Part shown: positions 38,501 to 53,500 of the stretch, piece after piece
Layout: each line of letters opens with the position of its first letter
How positions within the stretch are numbered: the first letter of the stretch is position 1
Assembly: GCA_964036275.1 (NCBI GenBank)
Contig: OZ038437.1
Coordinates: forward strand, 2,608,501 to 2,672,500
Source: Litoditis marina
Lineage: Eukaryota; Nematoda; Chromadorea; Rhabditida; Rhabditidae
Direction of reading: 5' to 3'
DNA length: 64,000 bases
Program-made: the position numbers and the translations under genes
The notes under the pieces: model-generated
Seen by the model: only the letters and a program-made list of their open reading frames with translations
Databases searched by the model: none
Told to the model about the DNA's origin: nothing

Positions 38501-41500
38501 CTGTCCGTTACAAAAATACACGTGTGAATTGCTGAACTATTGGTCTTGATGCTGTGTGTGACCTGCATAATAATCAATCAATGCTTCAGGGAACGAGTGA
38601 CCCCATGTGTTGTTGAAGAATGGAGAAGAACTCATTGAATTTCAGCCGTTTTAACATAATGTTATGTTCATTTGTTTAATCGTAATTTTTGGCATACTCC
38701 TATGTGTATTCTAACAATGCCGATACTCCGTACTAACAGTGGTTTAGTGGACTATTTTTGATTATGTAAACCTCACCGGCAGAACATTGCCCTGCAATCG
38801 AAGCATTTGAACACCTGCACCCCGTCGGATTGACTTTTTTGTAGTACGGAGCAGTTCTTACATCTGGAAAATTAAAATTTCTTCGTCAATTCTATTCGAA
38901 GAATGTTTTCTATTTTGGTAATTTTGTAATTTCGATGGTCTTGGTATCACATTATTTTGGCTTGACAAGGAGGTGTCAGTGTTCAGTGTTTGAGAACGCA
39001 CAGTGTGAGTGCTGCCTCGAAAGGGGGGAGATGTGAAGAGAGGGTAATGTTACGCAAGTGGAATTGCTTGAAAGAAGGAGGGGCATGTACGAGATTGCTG
39101 AGTCTTTTAGTTTGAGTCTTGATGGTTTGATCGTTGATGCGCGTTCTCTGAGTCTAATCAGACAGTACGTGCCGAAATCGATATTGGCAGCGCACCAAGT
39201 GGGCGTGGCTTAAACCAAAACGCCACCTCAAGATGAAAATGAACGCTTTCATTCTAGTTGCAACGGCGCTCTATCAGAGTGATCGTTAGCTTTGATGAAC
39301 GACGGTCTTGCGTCTCAATCTTTGCGTTCTAACCTCTAACTGTATTTGATTAAGAAGAATCGAATACACACTGGTCATCTACTGATGAGAACCGCCAGTG
39401 ATAGCATATAGAGTGTTAAAGGTTCGAAATGCTAAGATGAGATCCTGAAGTTATTCGAGATCAAAGTCAATCTATTAAACTTACTCACATTCAAGAACTG
39501 TGATTGTGTAATTTCACAATTACCTATCTGTCGTCATCGGTAATCGATATCTAGGATCTGTTGTTCCTAAGAGAGAAAGGATTTGAGTAGTGGTAGAACT
39601 ACAATAGAATCCCTAGCTGGGAAAAGGATGTTGACTACGCGCTCTAAAGTAGACAACAGTCATGCCGTCCTAGTAGTTCGTCAAGGGATTACTTACCCAG
39701 CTACAATAAAAGAAGTTTCTACAATTTGACATGGGGGCCGAACCACTTACTGGTCCAGATAGTTTCTTCGAATGTTTGAGTACGATGGTTTGTCGTTAAA
39801 GTTGTTTTTGACAAAATCGGTCTGTCGATTTCAAAACAACATAGACAACAAAGATAGTCTTGTATCTTTAAGAAGCTTGCGATGTACACGGTCATCAGTG
39901 TGCAATGATTCTGGTTTTGCAGAAAACCCTAAGTTGGCAAATACGAGGTTTCCGTTCTTGAAAAAATTCTCTGTCAACTAATTTACTCTCCAGTGAAATG
40001 AACACTAGTTGAAAACAAGATGTTTCCGCTCGTGGAAGAGACTCTTGGTTGGTTGGTCAAGCAAAATAGTTTGTCTTTGCTATTACCTAAATGGTATAGA
40101 GCATTAGTCGGTATGGTGCAGCTCAGAACCACGGCCGGAAAGTTGGATGAGGTAGCAGAGTAGGCCCATACCAATGGCGTGAGTTGTTGAGAGGCGAGGG
40201 GCTTGTCAATGTGTGCGCACATTCACCATGCTTGGGACTCGGACATTGTGTACGCAGATTTTTCGATGGTCTTGGTATCACATTATTTTGGCTTGACAAG
40301 GAGGTGTCAGTGTTCAGTGTTTGAGAACGCACAGTGTGAGTGCTGCCTCGAAAGGGGGGAGATGTGAAGAGAGGGTAATGTTACGCAAGTGGAATTGCTT
40401 GAAAGAAGGAGGGGCATGTACGAGATTGCTGAGTCTTTTAGTTTGAGTCTTGATGGTTTGATCGTTGATGCGCGTTCTCTGAGTCTAATCAGACAGTACG
40501 TGCCGAAATCGATATTGGCAGCGCACCAAGTGGGCGTGGCTTAAACCAAAACGCCACCTCAAGATGAAAATGAACGCTTTCATTCTAGTTGCAACGGCGC
40601 TCTATCAGAGTGATCGTTAGCTTTGATGAACGACGGTCTTTCGTCTCAATCTTTGCGTTCTAACCTCTAACTGTATTTGATTAAGAAGAATCGAATACAC
40701 ACTGGTCATCTACTGATGAGAACCGCCAGTGATAGCATATAGAGTGTTAAAGGTTCGAAATGCTAAGATGAGATCCTGAAGTTATTCGAGATCAAAGTCA
40801 ATCTATTAAACTTACTCACATTCAAGAACTGTGATTGTGTAATTTCACAATTACCTATCTGTCGTCATCGGTAATCGATATCTAGGATCTGTTGTTCCTA
40901 AGAGAGAAAGGATTTGAGTAGTGGTAGAACTACAATAGAATCCCTAGCTGGGAAAAGGATGTTGACTACGCGCTCTAAAGTAGACAACAGTCATGCCGTC
41001 CTAGTAGTTCGTCAAGGGATTACTTACCCAGCTACAATAAAAGAAGTTTCTACAATTTGACATGGGGGCCGAACCACTTACTGGTCCAGATAGTTTCTTC
41101 GAATGTTTGAGTACGATGGTTTGTCGTTAAAGTTGTTTTTGACAAAATCGGTCTGTCGATTTCAAAACAACATAGACAACAAAGATAGTCTTGTATCTTT
41201 AAGAAGCTTGCGATGTACACGGTCATCAGTGTGCAATGATTCTGGTTTTGCAGAAAACCCTAAGTTGGCAAATACGAGGTTTCCGTTCTTGAAAAAATTC
41301 TCTGTCAACTAATTTACTCTCCAGTGAAATGAACACTAGTTGAAAACAAGATGTTTCCGCTCGTGGAAGAGACTCTTGGTTGGTTGGTCAAGCAAAATAG
41401 TTTGTCTTTGCTATTACCTAAATGGTATAGAGCATTAGTCGGTATGGTGCAGCTCAGAACCACGGCCGGAAAGTTGGATGAGGTAGCAGAGTAGGCCCAT

Positions 41501-44500
41501 ACCAATGGCGTGAGTTGTTGAGAGGCGAGGGGCTTGTCAATGTGTGCGCACATTCACCATGCTTGGGACTCGGACATTGTGTACGCAGATTTTTCGATGG
41601 TCTTGGTATCACATTATTTTGGCTTGACAAGGAGGTGTCAGTGTTCAGTGTTTGAGAACGCACAGTGTGAGTGCTGCCTCGAAAGGGGGGAGATGTGAAG
41701 AGAGGGTAATGTTACGCAAGTGGAATTGCTTGAAAGAAGGAGGGGCATGTACGAGATTGCTGAGTCTTTTAGTTTGATTCTTGATGGTTTGATCGTTGAT
41801 GCGCGTTCTCTGAGTCTAATCAGACAGTACGTGCCGAAATCGATATTGGCAGCGCACCAAGTGGGCGTGGCTTAAACCAAAACGCCACCTCAAGATGAAA
41901 ATGAACGCTTTCATTCTAGTTGGAACGGCGCTCTATCAGAGTGATCGTTAGCTTTGATGAACGACGGTCTTGCGTCTCAATCTTTGCGTTCTAACCTCTA
42001 ACCGTATTTGATTAAGAAGAATCGAATACACATTGGTCATCTACTGATGAGAGCCGCCAGTGATAGCATATAGAGTGTTAAAGGTTCGAAATGCTAAGAT
42101 GAGATCCTGAAGTTATTCGAGATCAAAGTCATCTATTAAACTTACTCACATTCAAGAATTGTAATTGTGTAATTTCACAATTACCTATCTGTCGTCATCG
42201 GTAATCGATATCTAGGATCTCTTGTTCCGAAGAGAGAAAGGATTTGAGTAGTGGTAGAACTACAATAGAATCCCTAGCTGGGAAAAGGATGTTGACTACG
42301 CGCTCTAAAGTAGACAACAGTAATGCCTTCCTAGTAGTCCGTCAAGCGATTACTTACCCAGCTACAATAAAACAAGCTTCTACAATTTGACAATTTGACC
42401 TACTGGATCATTAGCCCTTCATACACGAAAACCACCCGTTAACGGTATGAATCAGAAATGGCACAAGTTCAATATGGCAACATCGTTCCCTCTGCAATCT
42501 TTGTAATAAAAAGGATTGTTCGGAAAATTGCTATCTTCGTTCAATTGTGTTGGTTTTTTCCCAAAAGAGTTCGAATCCTATGAAAGAGAAGTGACGATGA
42601 AGTTGGCAACCGACCGTTCCATTCCTTCTGGACATTCTGGTTCCTTCACTAGCGGTTCGAAATCTGCATCAACAATCTGTAATAGGACGCGATCAGTAAC
42701 AATTGGTTCGTTCTGTGCACCCATCCCAAAGTGTGTAGTGATATAGTTCCGATCATTCCCACTGAGACTTGGCAGCGTGGCAATGAATATTTGCGGCTAT
42801 TTTTCACCACTTTGGAGTTTTTCAAAAAACTATAAACCTCTGTTAGCGGTGGTTCGGTTCCATAAAAACACATCAATAATAAATTTCAATTTTCTTTTTA
42901 AATTTCTTGCAATACTTATGTTTTCTCTCAGAATTTCCCATTCCAAAACCTTGGCACGATGCCAATGTCTCTGTGCGGATGAAACGAACTTTACATTGAC
43001 AGCAAATAGAGAGCGTTGATCGCCATAGTGTTTTCTTACCTCAGTTTTCCCTAGATCTTCTTTTTGTCCGAACATATCCTGATAATACGTATAGAAATCT
43101 TCGGCAATTTTGAAAATTACATCTTCTCTCGCACTAATAATATCTTCAACCGGAACACCGACCTCAAATATTAGTCAACTATAATGAAAAACATTCGAAT
43201 GTGTCTCAGTTGAAAACAATCTACCTGAAACGTATGAAACGTAAAATTCTGATGACGGTAGAATTGCCCACGTGTGATTCCCGAATAAAACATTTAGTGT
43301 TAGAATTTTCTAGATTCCAAGTTTATTTCTTCTTTTAGTTTTCATTTTGTTTCTGATTATTTCATGTTTGTGAGAAGTTTTGACTTGTTATTCGCATGGC
43401 TGTTGTATTGATATAGTTATTTACATGTTTTTATGAAATACTGTCGTTTTTGTCCATTTTAGACAATGAACTTCAAACATGATGCTGAGCTAAATGTATT
43501 TTCTCTCGTTGTTACATTTACCATGCTTGTATAAATTATTGATTTGAACCATTCGTGTCTATAATATGGCACATAGCTACGACTGTCACGTAATTTGGCG
43601 CCACTCCAAACTTCCTCTGCGTGTCTGACCTAAGTGAAAATGAAATGTAATTATGAAAATAGGGCCTTTATAGTTAGTGATTCACAAAGAGATAACTGTT
43701 TAACAAGTCGCCCTAGTTTTTGCTATTATTTGAACTTTCCATTCTGCCCCCCTTTAATCCAGAAGTTGCGCATAAGTTGAGTTAGTGTTGATGGCTGAAC
43801 CAGAATGTTTCGAGAAGTATCAGATTAATACTTCAACCCAAAACGCAGTCGGGTGAGATATTCTCGGGTCTGTTATTCGGATGTGCCGTATTGTTTGTGT
43901 GTTTTTTTCTCCCTTTTTTATCTTATTGATTTTCTCTGCTTTTTTGTTCGTGTTCTCAGACTCAGTAGGGCCTGATCAGCTGAATTATCGTTTAGCAATG
44001 TGATATAATTGAACATGTTGTCAACTAGACTAGTTGAGAAACATTTGTGTTCTTGCATTACTCTACAAATTGGTATATGTTATTGGGAGGTATTTTCCAA
44101 ATTTGTTCAATGTTTGTCCTAATTAAAACATTCTGTACGTGACAAGCCGTTAGGGACAAAGAGTTGTGCAGGGTTCGGTCACGTAGTTAGTTTTGTCAAT
44201 TCATTCATTATTCATGAATCACCTTGTTATTCTGTTATGGTTTATCAATGAAAAGTACAACAATTTGTGCTCTTCTTGGTGCTCTATTATATTACCACCT
44301 AACTCTTTGTTTTTTTGCTTGTGTGAACGCAACTTCTTTCGTTATTTCAAAATCACGTTTCAATTCGAAGTGTGACCTACCGCGATACCAAACACCTGCT
44401 GAGCCAGGTCAAGTGCGTCTGTTATGCGGTTGTACCGTTCTTCATTCAGCGAGTTGTCATAATCCAGAAATTCGGGCCTACAATGACAGTTTTATTGAAA

Positions 44501-47500
44501 TCATTAACTAGAAATGCATCGAAAGATTTCAAGTAAGACAAATATTTTTACATTGTCCGGTTGTAGTACTTGATTTTCATATAAGTATAATGAAATACAG
44601 ATATGTTGAATGTTGTTACGATTTTCATGAAATTACCGTCAAAGTAAACCATCCCGCTAGTGAACATTATCGTTTGACTCCCTGTTCGACGATTTTGAAT
44701 TCAAAAATCGTAGTAATGCATTACCTTAGTTCAAAAAACCGAGTCAAGTACCTCATTGAGTGTATGATTGCACTGAGGACCAGTCCACTTTTCCAGCTAT
44801 TCGTGAAGTTTTGCACATCGACGTTGCGATAGTCGGCTACCCTATCCTGACACCATCGCAGCACTCGTATCTCGTGTTTCATTTCAGCAGTTTCAGTTTC
44901 CTCCTGGAATAATTCTCAACCGGTTCGTTATACCGGTGTGTTACATCATTTAAAAACGTGGGTCACCTATTACTTTTGTTACTTTTGTGAACTTTCAGAA
45001 TACATGATTAAGTTAATGTGCTCAGTAAGAGATGTACATAAAACCGTTCCTACCCTGATTCAAGACGGTTTTGGGTTTTCTCAGAGGTTTGTGTCGTCAT
45101 CAGTTGAACTCCTCTGGCGGCGTAGCAATCCCCACAAAAGTTCATGAGATCACCTCATGAGTTATTAGCACGAGTTTCTCATGAGATTCTATTGATTGCT
45201 ATGCTACAACATTGAGAGTTCACGAGTAGCTCATGAGGTAACTAATGAGAAACTCATATGAACTTGTCATGCGGTTGGACGGTGTGCTACGCCGCCTGAG
45301 AAAGTGGAAACAGGACGAAAAGACTTACTGACAGTCTTCTAGCGGAGAATGGAGAAAAATGAACATTGCTCTCACTTCGCTACACACTTCGAGCTCGAAA
45401 GCTGGTTTACATACCACCATCCAAAATTCATAGTGACACAATGATATTTTGTTCAAAGAAAATAACCTAATATAATTTCAGAATACAGTTCGCTCACATT
45501 CATTGCTAGAACTTAAATTCTCTCACCTCAACCATTAATGGTTTGTTCTGATGAAACTCGAATAATCCGGTCAAGAATTTGTGAATATGGAATCCTCTGC
45601 CGGCCTTGAAATCAGTAAACGAACAGCTGGCCTAAAAATAAAACGACAGATAAACAAAATTCAATGAAAAACGAAAAACCAAACATTCAAAATCCAGGAA
45701 GCTGGATCATTTAACTAATGAAATGAAAAACTAGGCCATTTGTATCCAACATTGCGATGTGAGCAGTGGTTGAGTGATCAATTACACACGCGACAGTAAA
45801 GATCAAGGAAACTTGAATGCACCTACTGTTCTTCAAAGCTTCGCCACGTGCAAAGGGTGTTGTCCACAACATGACGATTAAAAGTACGGGGACCAAAACG
45901 TTCTATAGTGGGTGCCAAATTTATAAATTTCTGTCTCTCGCCGAAATCGAACTGGCGAGCAAACGTTCTGTAGCCGGGTGCTAACCACTGTGCTATTAGA
46001 GAACGTATACGGAAAGCTTTGGAATCGAAGACATGCGTGCGTAGACAGCGGAAAGTGAGATATACAGTACCCTCCCTCCTTTCTTTTGGCGACGACTATA
46101 GTGTTTTCAACACGTTCTTGTGTTTGCTTCATTCGCTTTACACACCAATCAACGTTACTCGTCGCAACAAAATGTAATGAGAGAATATGAAGGGTATACT
46201 TGAGAAAAGGTAAATTGAAACAAAAAGACCGGTATTCACGTAGTGCATTCTCTTCGTACAGCGATACATAAACTCACAGTCAGTTCAAAGTGACGCTCAG
46301 CTGTAGCTATTGCGTGTTTCAAATCTTCTGAAGGCAGTGTATGAATGTGCTTTGACAGTGGAACGCTGTTCGGCCTGAAACATTATAAGACTAAAACGCT
46401 CTCAACAGTATCTTCAATTGCATTTTCCAGACGTGAACACACGCGACGGGCCATATGAATTAGGATGGTTAACCGATTATGAAAAACCGATTATTTCGAT
46501 TTTCGACTTTCGGGCCATTTTAAAATTTTGATTCGATTCGATTATGCGTATGTTCGGAAAAAAACCGATTATTTCGATTTTAGACTTTGGCATTTTTCCA
46601 GATTTTCGATCGAGAATCGAAAAGTCGAAAATCGAAATTTCGATTCTGCCCGGTTTTTTTTTAACAAAACAAGCTCATCAAAGTCGGAGAAGTGCTCATC
46701 AACAAATTTTAAGTTTACCAACTGTGAGAGAAATGAATACTGCATAAAATGTATCGATGAATGTAAAACTTACAACATTTTCTACAAATCAAAACATTGC
46801 ATTGCAGAATGAGTATTACTAAAACTAGGCAGAAATTTCCGGAAAGTAGTAGATAACTTATCCACTACTACATGACAGTCCGACAGAACAGTACACTTTT
46901 CCTCGCCCTGCGGGAGAAAAACTGTTTCGTGTTCAACAAGACCTATGCAAAAGCGAGCTGCACAACGTGTTCACAAACAATTTCTCAGGTTTTCTTGAAG
47001 GGTCCTCCGTTCTTCTTTGAAATAATGAAAAGCTCACTCCAGACTAGATATATTATGTAAATGCACACTCTACTCATAATCAGAACTACCGCATGATGCT
47101 TCCTAATCGAAATTTGACCGTTTTTTGAAACTAGAATCGAAACTCGAAAATAATAGAAATTTCGATTCTGAAAAATTTCGCCTTTTTCGATTTTCGATTT
47201 TCAACACATTTGGTATTATCTCTGTTTTTCGAGTTTCGACTTTTTCGATTTTGGCGAAGTTTCGATTTTCGATCTTAAGATCGAAAATCGAAATTCTACT
47301 TTTTTCGATTATAATCGTTTTCGATTTCGATCTTAACAACCCTAATATAAATCATCAAAGCTTCTCTAATAAACAACTCCGGCTGAGCTGTAGAACATGT
47401 ACCATATCATCATTCGCAGAAACCTATATTTCGTCTTCTGCTAAGAGAACCTTTCCTACGAGTTGCTCAGAGATCTGATTTATCACCTAACAAACTGATG

Positions 47501-50500
47501 AAATATTCCGTTTGTCCGTTTTTCTACCTTTGCAGCGCCTAGAACAATGACAATTCTTCTGTTTCAGTCTAGGATCATATTGGCAATGCTCAGAGAAGGA
47601 GTGACTCACAGCAAAGCGTGCATGAGAGCGTTGAGCGCTATTCCGCTAGTCCAGCAGTCCGCAAAGTCGTCGATAGCAATGTCTTTGTGGAGACGGACTT
47701 TGGTCCGGCACCACTCCAATAACTTTTTTTTGTCAGATTGAGCCTGATGGTTAGGACCATTCTTCAGTGAATCTGAAGCTGCCTGAAACGACTGGTCCAT
47801 TCGATCAAATACAAGTATGCATATATCTTTTCGTCTTAATGTTTCTCACGTCGCCTTAGCGATCGGAGTAATTGTGATGAACTCAAATTCTTCCTATTAT
47901 CTTGAAGATATTTAGAATGATAACTGTGTGAAGTAATGAACATCATCATCGTTACGTAGGTATGCATAACATCAATCCCAACTTTGGTTGAATCACTTTT
48001 TGAGTTCTCACTCACATCATCATGATTACTGGGAGCGTCACACCTCTGTTTCGGAACAGGTTCGTCGTTCAATTCATCATCCCGAATTTCTGAAAAAAGG
48101 CGTTTTCCATGCTCCACTCTACAAGATACTTCACTCACCAAGTTGTTCGTACATTACAGAAAGTTTTATTTTCTGAACAGTTACGAACGGAAGTTCGTGT
48201 AAATAGTCAAAAGGCAAAAACTAAGGTAATAATGTGGTAGAAAACCACTATGGACAGAACAAAAGAATAGGATTTTACTTTATATAGAAACAAAATACAA
48301 AAATACTACAAAGGAGACACGGAAAAACCCCACCCGAAACTAGAAAACAAACACCAAGAGACAAGAAGTAACTTAAAACTACAGACCGCCTGTCTAAATT
48401 GCCTCAGCCGTGATATTGCACCAGGCGTTGACTGTGACGACATTACGTACTACATTATTGCAACGACCGTAATAAATAAACACAATCCAATATCCGAACA
48501 TCCCCGGGGGCCCGGATGCCTGGTCCCACAGGCATAAGTAAGCAAGAACATGATAGAAAACGATGAAATGCACATGAGTATCAATATCTTCTCTTCATAT
48601 TCCAAAATGTCATTCTTCGCGGATGGTATTCTTGCACGGGATTCTTCTTCTGGATAACTCTCGCCGACTGGGATCTTAACGTCACCCCATAGTCAGGATC
48701 TTCTTTCCTCTGGTCTTCTTTGAACTCTCGGACAACTCTCGATGCAAAACTTTCCTTTTTCGGCTCTTCTCTCACGACGTCCGAACTTCGAACATACACC
48801 CCAGGCGGAACAGGTTTTGGGACTTCTCCAGCCCTGCAATACTGAGCAATGTGTCCAAGGCCATTGCACTTGAAACATCTTCTCTCCTCCTTCTGTGTTG
48901 CTCTCACATCATCACTCGCTTTGAAAGGCGTACCAACTATCTTGTCGGTAGACATGTCATTGCGATAGAACCTTTTGTCCGGCAATGAACTCCGATTCCT
49001 ATCCATACGTAATGCGAGTCGCTTCACTTCTTCATACGTTTGACTTTCCTCCGAATCCTCCAACGCGTTCACCAAATGTACAGCTTCCTGCCAATGTCGT
49101 AGTTGCTGGTACAGTATATCAGCTCGCGTCATTGAAAGAGCCCTATCTGACAGCTGTGGGTAAGCCTTTCCAGTGAGCAATTCCAGTCTCACACAAAATT
49201 TTGCCACAGACTCATCCCTTGACTTGCACAGACTTCTCACACTTGCTATTGCCTTCAACGTCTCAATTCTTCCTGCCTCGTTCATTCTCAACTTCATGGC
49301 CCACACTAGACGGTCAAACGATCCCTTACGGTCTTCTCTTTTCAAAATCTTGAAGTGATCTCTTGCCGATCCAGTCAGTCTCTCCACTAACATATCCCTG
49401 AGATGATCATCTCTCCATACTTCCTTGGGGTACCTGATCAGAAAAGATTTCACATATGCTGACCATGGCTGAGAGCCATCCCCACTGAAATTACCAATGG
49501 GCGGTGCAGCTTGCGATCTCATGAACTCATACATCATCGACTTCTGCGAATTTCCCTCGCGTGTCTGCAAAAGATCACGCCCCAGAGGTTGATCACCCTG
49601 TCCGACATATGTTCTGCCATGGTTGCTTCTCTGATCACCGAACCAATCCAAATCATGTTGTGATAGAATATAGTCGCCACCACTATCCCTTTCTCTCATT
49701 TGATTATCCTTCCAGTTGTTCACTTTATCTCTGCTTCCTTGTACAATGGACCCTGTTATCAACACTGATCCCACTGTACTTCCGTTGCTAGACTTCACAT
49801 CTCCAGATATCGATCTTCCTTGCTTCACTCTATTGAATCGCTCAATCAGCTCATCGAAATCATCATCCTTCACACTTGACTTCTTGTCATCCCCACCAGT
49901 CACATCAACAAATGAGTTCCTTTCGATGCTTTCCAATTGCTTCTTCTCCAGCTCTTCACATCTCATAACTCTGTTGACACACTTCTCAGCAACCACACTT
50001 TGATCACAGTTCAAAGTAGTACACACACTATTCAACACAGCTTCCTTGACACTCACTGTATCAACCACATCCGCTTCACTACATCCCAACACGTGGCAAA
50101 TTTCTTGTACAATTGCTCCACTATCAGTTGCCAAAGCCACCAGGTCCTTGACGTCTCCTGCTGTTGTGATGTTTGCACGTCTCAAAGTATTCTGGAATTC
50201 TTCGTCAACCTCTCGTGTCTCATTGTACTTGGTTCCAACCACCATGCTGACCAACTTCTCTAATCCTGCTGCTTCCCTGCGAATATCCATCATTGCATCC
50301 TCCCTTTGTGTTCCCAATCTTGTATGCTTGCTTATCTCCTTCTCAGCATACATCACAATTCGCTTCAGTGACTTGAAAATCACTGCTTCTATTCCCTTTG
50401 CTTGAACCTCAGTCTCATGTACACTGTCTGTCTCTCTGGGCTCCCTAGGCGCACCTCTTTCGACTGTTCCACTTCTTCCTGACAATCCTGACACACTGTT

Positions 50501-53500
50501 CCCATTCTCCATTGCAGTGTGTAAATCGTTCTTGTTTCCTTGTCCACTCATGCTTGTGTTGTTGTTCACTGTACCCATTGATTTCTGTCGTCCACGAATA
50601 ACTTCTTCAAACTATTTGTGAATGTTGTCTCCGAGCCGCACGCAATATCACCAAATTGAAAATTTGGGCAGCACTTCCCCTAAGGAAAAGGCTTTACCAG
50701 AAATTCAACTGGGTGCTATTACGCGGGGATCGGCGACAATACTTACGGTAGACTCTCTACCTAGTATTTCACAACAAACTTTTTGATCTGATCGGTTTTA
50801 CCCACACCAGAAGATGATATTGTTGCTGGTCAGTTTTACCCACACCAGTAACGACGAATTTCTCTGGTCAGTTTTACCCACACCAGTGACGAAGAATTTC
50901 TTTGGTCGGTTTTACCCACGCCAGTGACGACGATTTTCTCTGATCAGTTTTACCCGCACCAGAGAAAATGAACCAGATATTTTTGCCTAATGAGCGGTTC
51001 GGCCCCCAAGTTACGAACGGAAGTTCGTGTAAATAGTCAAAAGGCAAAAACTAAGGTAATAATGTGGTAGAAAACCACTATGGACAGAACAAAAGAATAG
51101 GATTTTACTTTATATAGAAACAAAATACAAAAATACTACAAAGGAGACACGGAAAAACCCCACCCGAAACTAGAAAACAAACACCAAGAGACAAGAAGTA
51201 ACTTAAAACTACAGACCGCCTGTCTAAATTGCCTCAGCCGTGATATTGCACCAGGCGTTGACTGTGACGACATTACGTACTACATTATTGCAACGACCGT
51301 AATAAATAAACACAATCCAATATCCGAACAGAACTCGTATCATCTGACGAGAGTGCCTATATCTTGTGAACGTTGTGTGGCGGTGCAACGGTCGTGCAGC
51401 TCAGAGTGACTTTAACATATTGAACGTTCAACGGAAACAAATATAATTTTACCTGGAACTACAGTGTCTGGTGTTACTTCTTTTGATTTTTCTTCGGTTA
51501 ACAACAGCAAAAACTGCACTTTCCAGTCTCCAAGATCTTTGTAGTCATTCGTCCGGAATTCTAGTGTAGAGCCATCTTCCCATCTCAGCCTGTGATAAGT
51601 TGTGTCAAAGAATTGCAGAAGTCTTCACTGATGTCGAAAATACCGGGAATGATTCTTTCCTAATCTTTGTCCTTTACGCGCTATCCCACATAAAAGATCT
51701 GTCATCTCCTGAAGTATATCAGGATATGTGAATATCCTGATACACTCCAGAAGGTGCTTTCCAGCAAGTCGAGTGACAAAACGACAGTTTTACTAAAGTC
51801 ATCAGTTTTGTCCGTCAACTCCGCTTTACCCAATATAAATTTCTCTTTACTTTTTGTACACTCATATTCATTTCCCTTGAATTGATTTTTAGGCGTCATA
51901 ACATGGTATATTTTATTTTGTTTTTCATTATAAGAGCAAAAAATTATGATTATCAGATACCTGATTTTCTGGTAACTCGTAGGTTCGCACACACAATCGC
52001 GAACAGTCACATATCTCATCGGAACAATGTTTGAGTCTGACTCTTGTTTATCCTGGAATACAACTTTTGATCTACCTCGAGCTCTAACTGGAGATATAAA
52101 AAATTGAAGAAATATGATCAGTAGACACTGTCAAACCTATAACTGAGATTCATTTGAATTGGAAAGTTAATTCAGTGCTACGAACCCCAAGTTCCATATA
52201 TAGAAATACCTCGTAAAAACAGAGAGTAGTTCCCCGAAGAGCAGCGTAGAATTTTTCCCCTAGGCCAGAAAACCTGCTCTGATCAGGAAATTTGACAATG
52301 ACACCACTGAAACAATGCAAATAACCATTCTCGGGTTGTATTTCAATTTTAAAAATGGATCTCACTCTGGCAGTAAGATAGACATTAACAATGTGTTCTT
52401 TGTGTGATCCGCTAGATACGTATGCTAAAACATCCTGGCACCTCCATCCTATCCTGCGTCTCTCGCTCTGCATCAGTACTTCGCTCCACTTGTACCTCGG
52501 CGGGATGTAAGAGCAGGGAAGTAGAGTTTGATGAGACGCAGGATGGGATGAAGATGCCGAGATCTTCTAGCATACGAACTCAGAACAACGTGCTTTCTAA
52601 TTTCTGGATAATACAATGGTCTGAAACCTCTCAACATATTCACCTCAACTATCTAGTGATAAAGTATTTCAATTTTTGCCACATGTATTCAAGTGAGAAA
52701 CTATGCTACCACACCCAAGTTTGCATTTTATCCAACGTATGGAATTTTTTGATATATGCAAACAACTTGTTTCCGCATTCTAGTTTCATTTCAAGGTGAA
52801 ATGTAATCTTACTACTAAAACCCACTCTTCAATCGAGGCTTCTTTGAAGAAATCCGGATTTTTTTCTTTGGATGAACGAACACCTGGAACACGTCATAAA
52901 GCGTGTTTAATTTGTTATCAAAAACGTGGAGCCTCACTCAATTTCAAACGGAAACAATTGATTGTTTTCCTCTATATGGCCCTCTGAAGGTGCGGGTAAC
53001 TTCTAGTACAATTCTAAGTTGCATTTACTCATATAACTGCACTCATGCAAATTTTCCCACAATTTTGAGTTGCCACTTCAAGCTACAAGTTTATAGTTTC
53101 TGGATGTACGTACTAACGTGATTTGTCAATTTTCCCACAATAAGTCAGAAGCTCTCCAAGCTCGGAGATTTTTTAAAGAAAAGATGGAATTTCATAACTG
53201 AATGATAAATTCTTGATTAATGTTGTAAATCGGCCTTTCAGAGAAATTATCTATCCTGTTTTTATCACAATCTATATGTTCCATGATGATCATCACCTGT
53301 GACGCTTTTCATTCTGCTATTGGAGATCTTACAAGTCTATCAGTCGAGTTGTTTCAGTTTATTACAGTTCTAGTTACCTTCCGCGGTGTTTTGTGGATGG
53401 GGCGGTTCGTTTCTCTCAACATGTATGGGTCGATCATGCTCTGACGGGTGCACTGTCATGGCTTCATGCACAATTGGATTTCTTTCCGGAATTCCTGCTG

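Larger units (their letters stand above)
48179..51330 (-). mobile_element. Gag-only LTR retrotransposon
   Basis: 322-bp LTRs at 48179-48500 and 51009-51330 appear identical. GAAC flanks both ends (48175-48178, 51331-51334). In minus orientation the 5' LTR is followed by TGGGGGCCGAACCGCTC (primer-site-like) and the 3' LTR is preceded by GGGCCCCCGGGGA. One gag ORF lies between; no protease, reverse transcriptase or integrase is present. It is in a gene 4 intron between PH3 and the CH linker, in the same orientation as the gene. Identical LTRs imply a recent insertion. Confidence 0.88.

Noticed and set aside
25900..38900. CRISPR-like array interpretation of the repeats
   Set aside because: No regular short repeats with unique spacers; host is eukaryotic.
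39772..41663. Duplicated 69- and 79-residue frames
   Set aside because: They sit in the non-coding internal part of the LTR array and are short, with no gag or pol motifs.
49561..50405. Open frames opposite the gag ORF
   Set aside because: Antisense shadows of the 665-aa Gag, without motifs.
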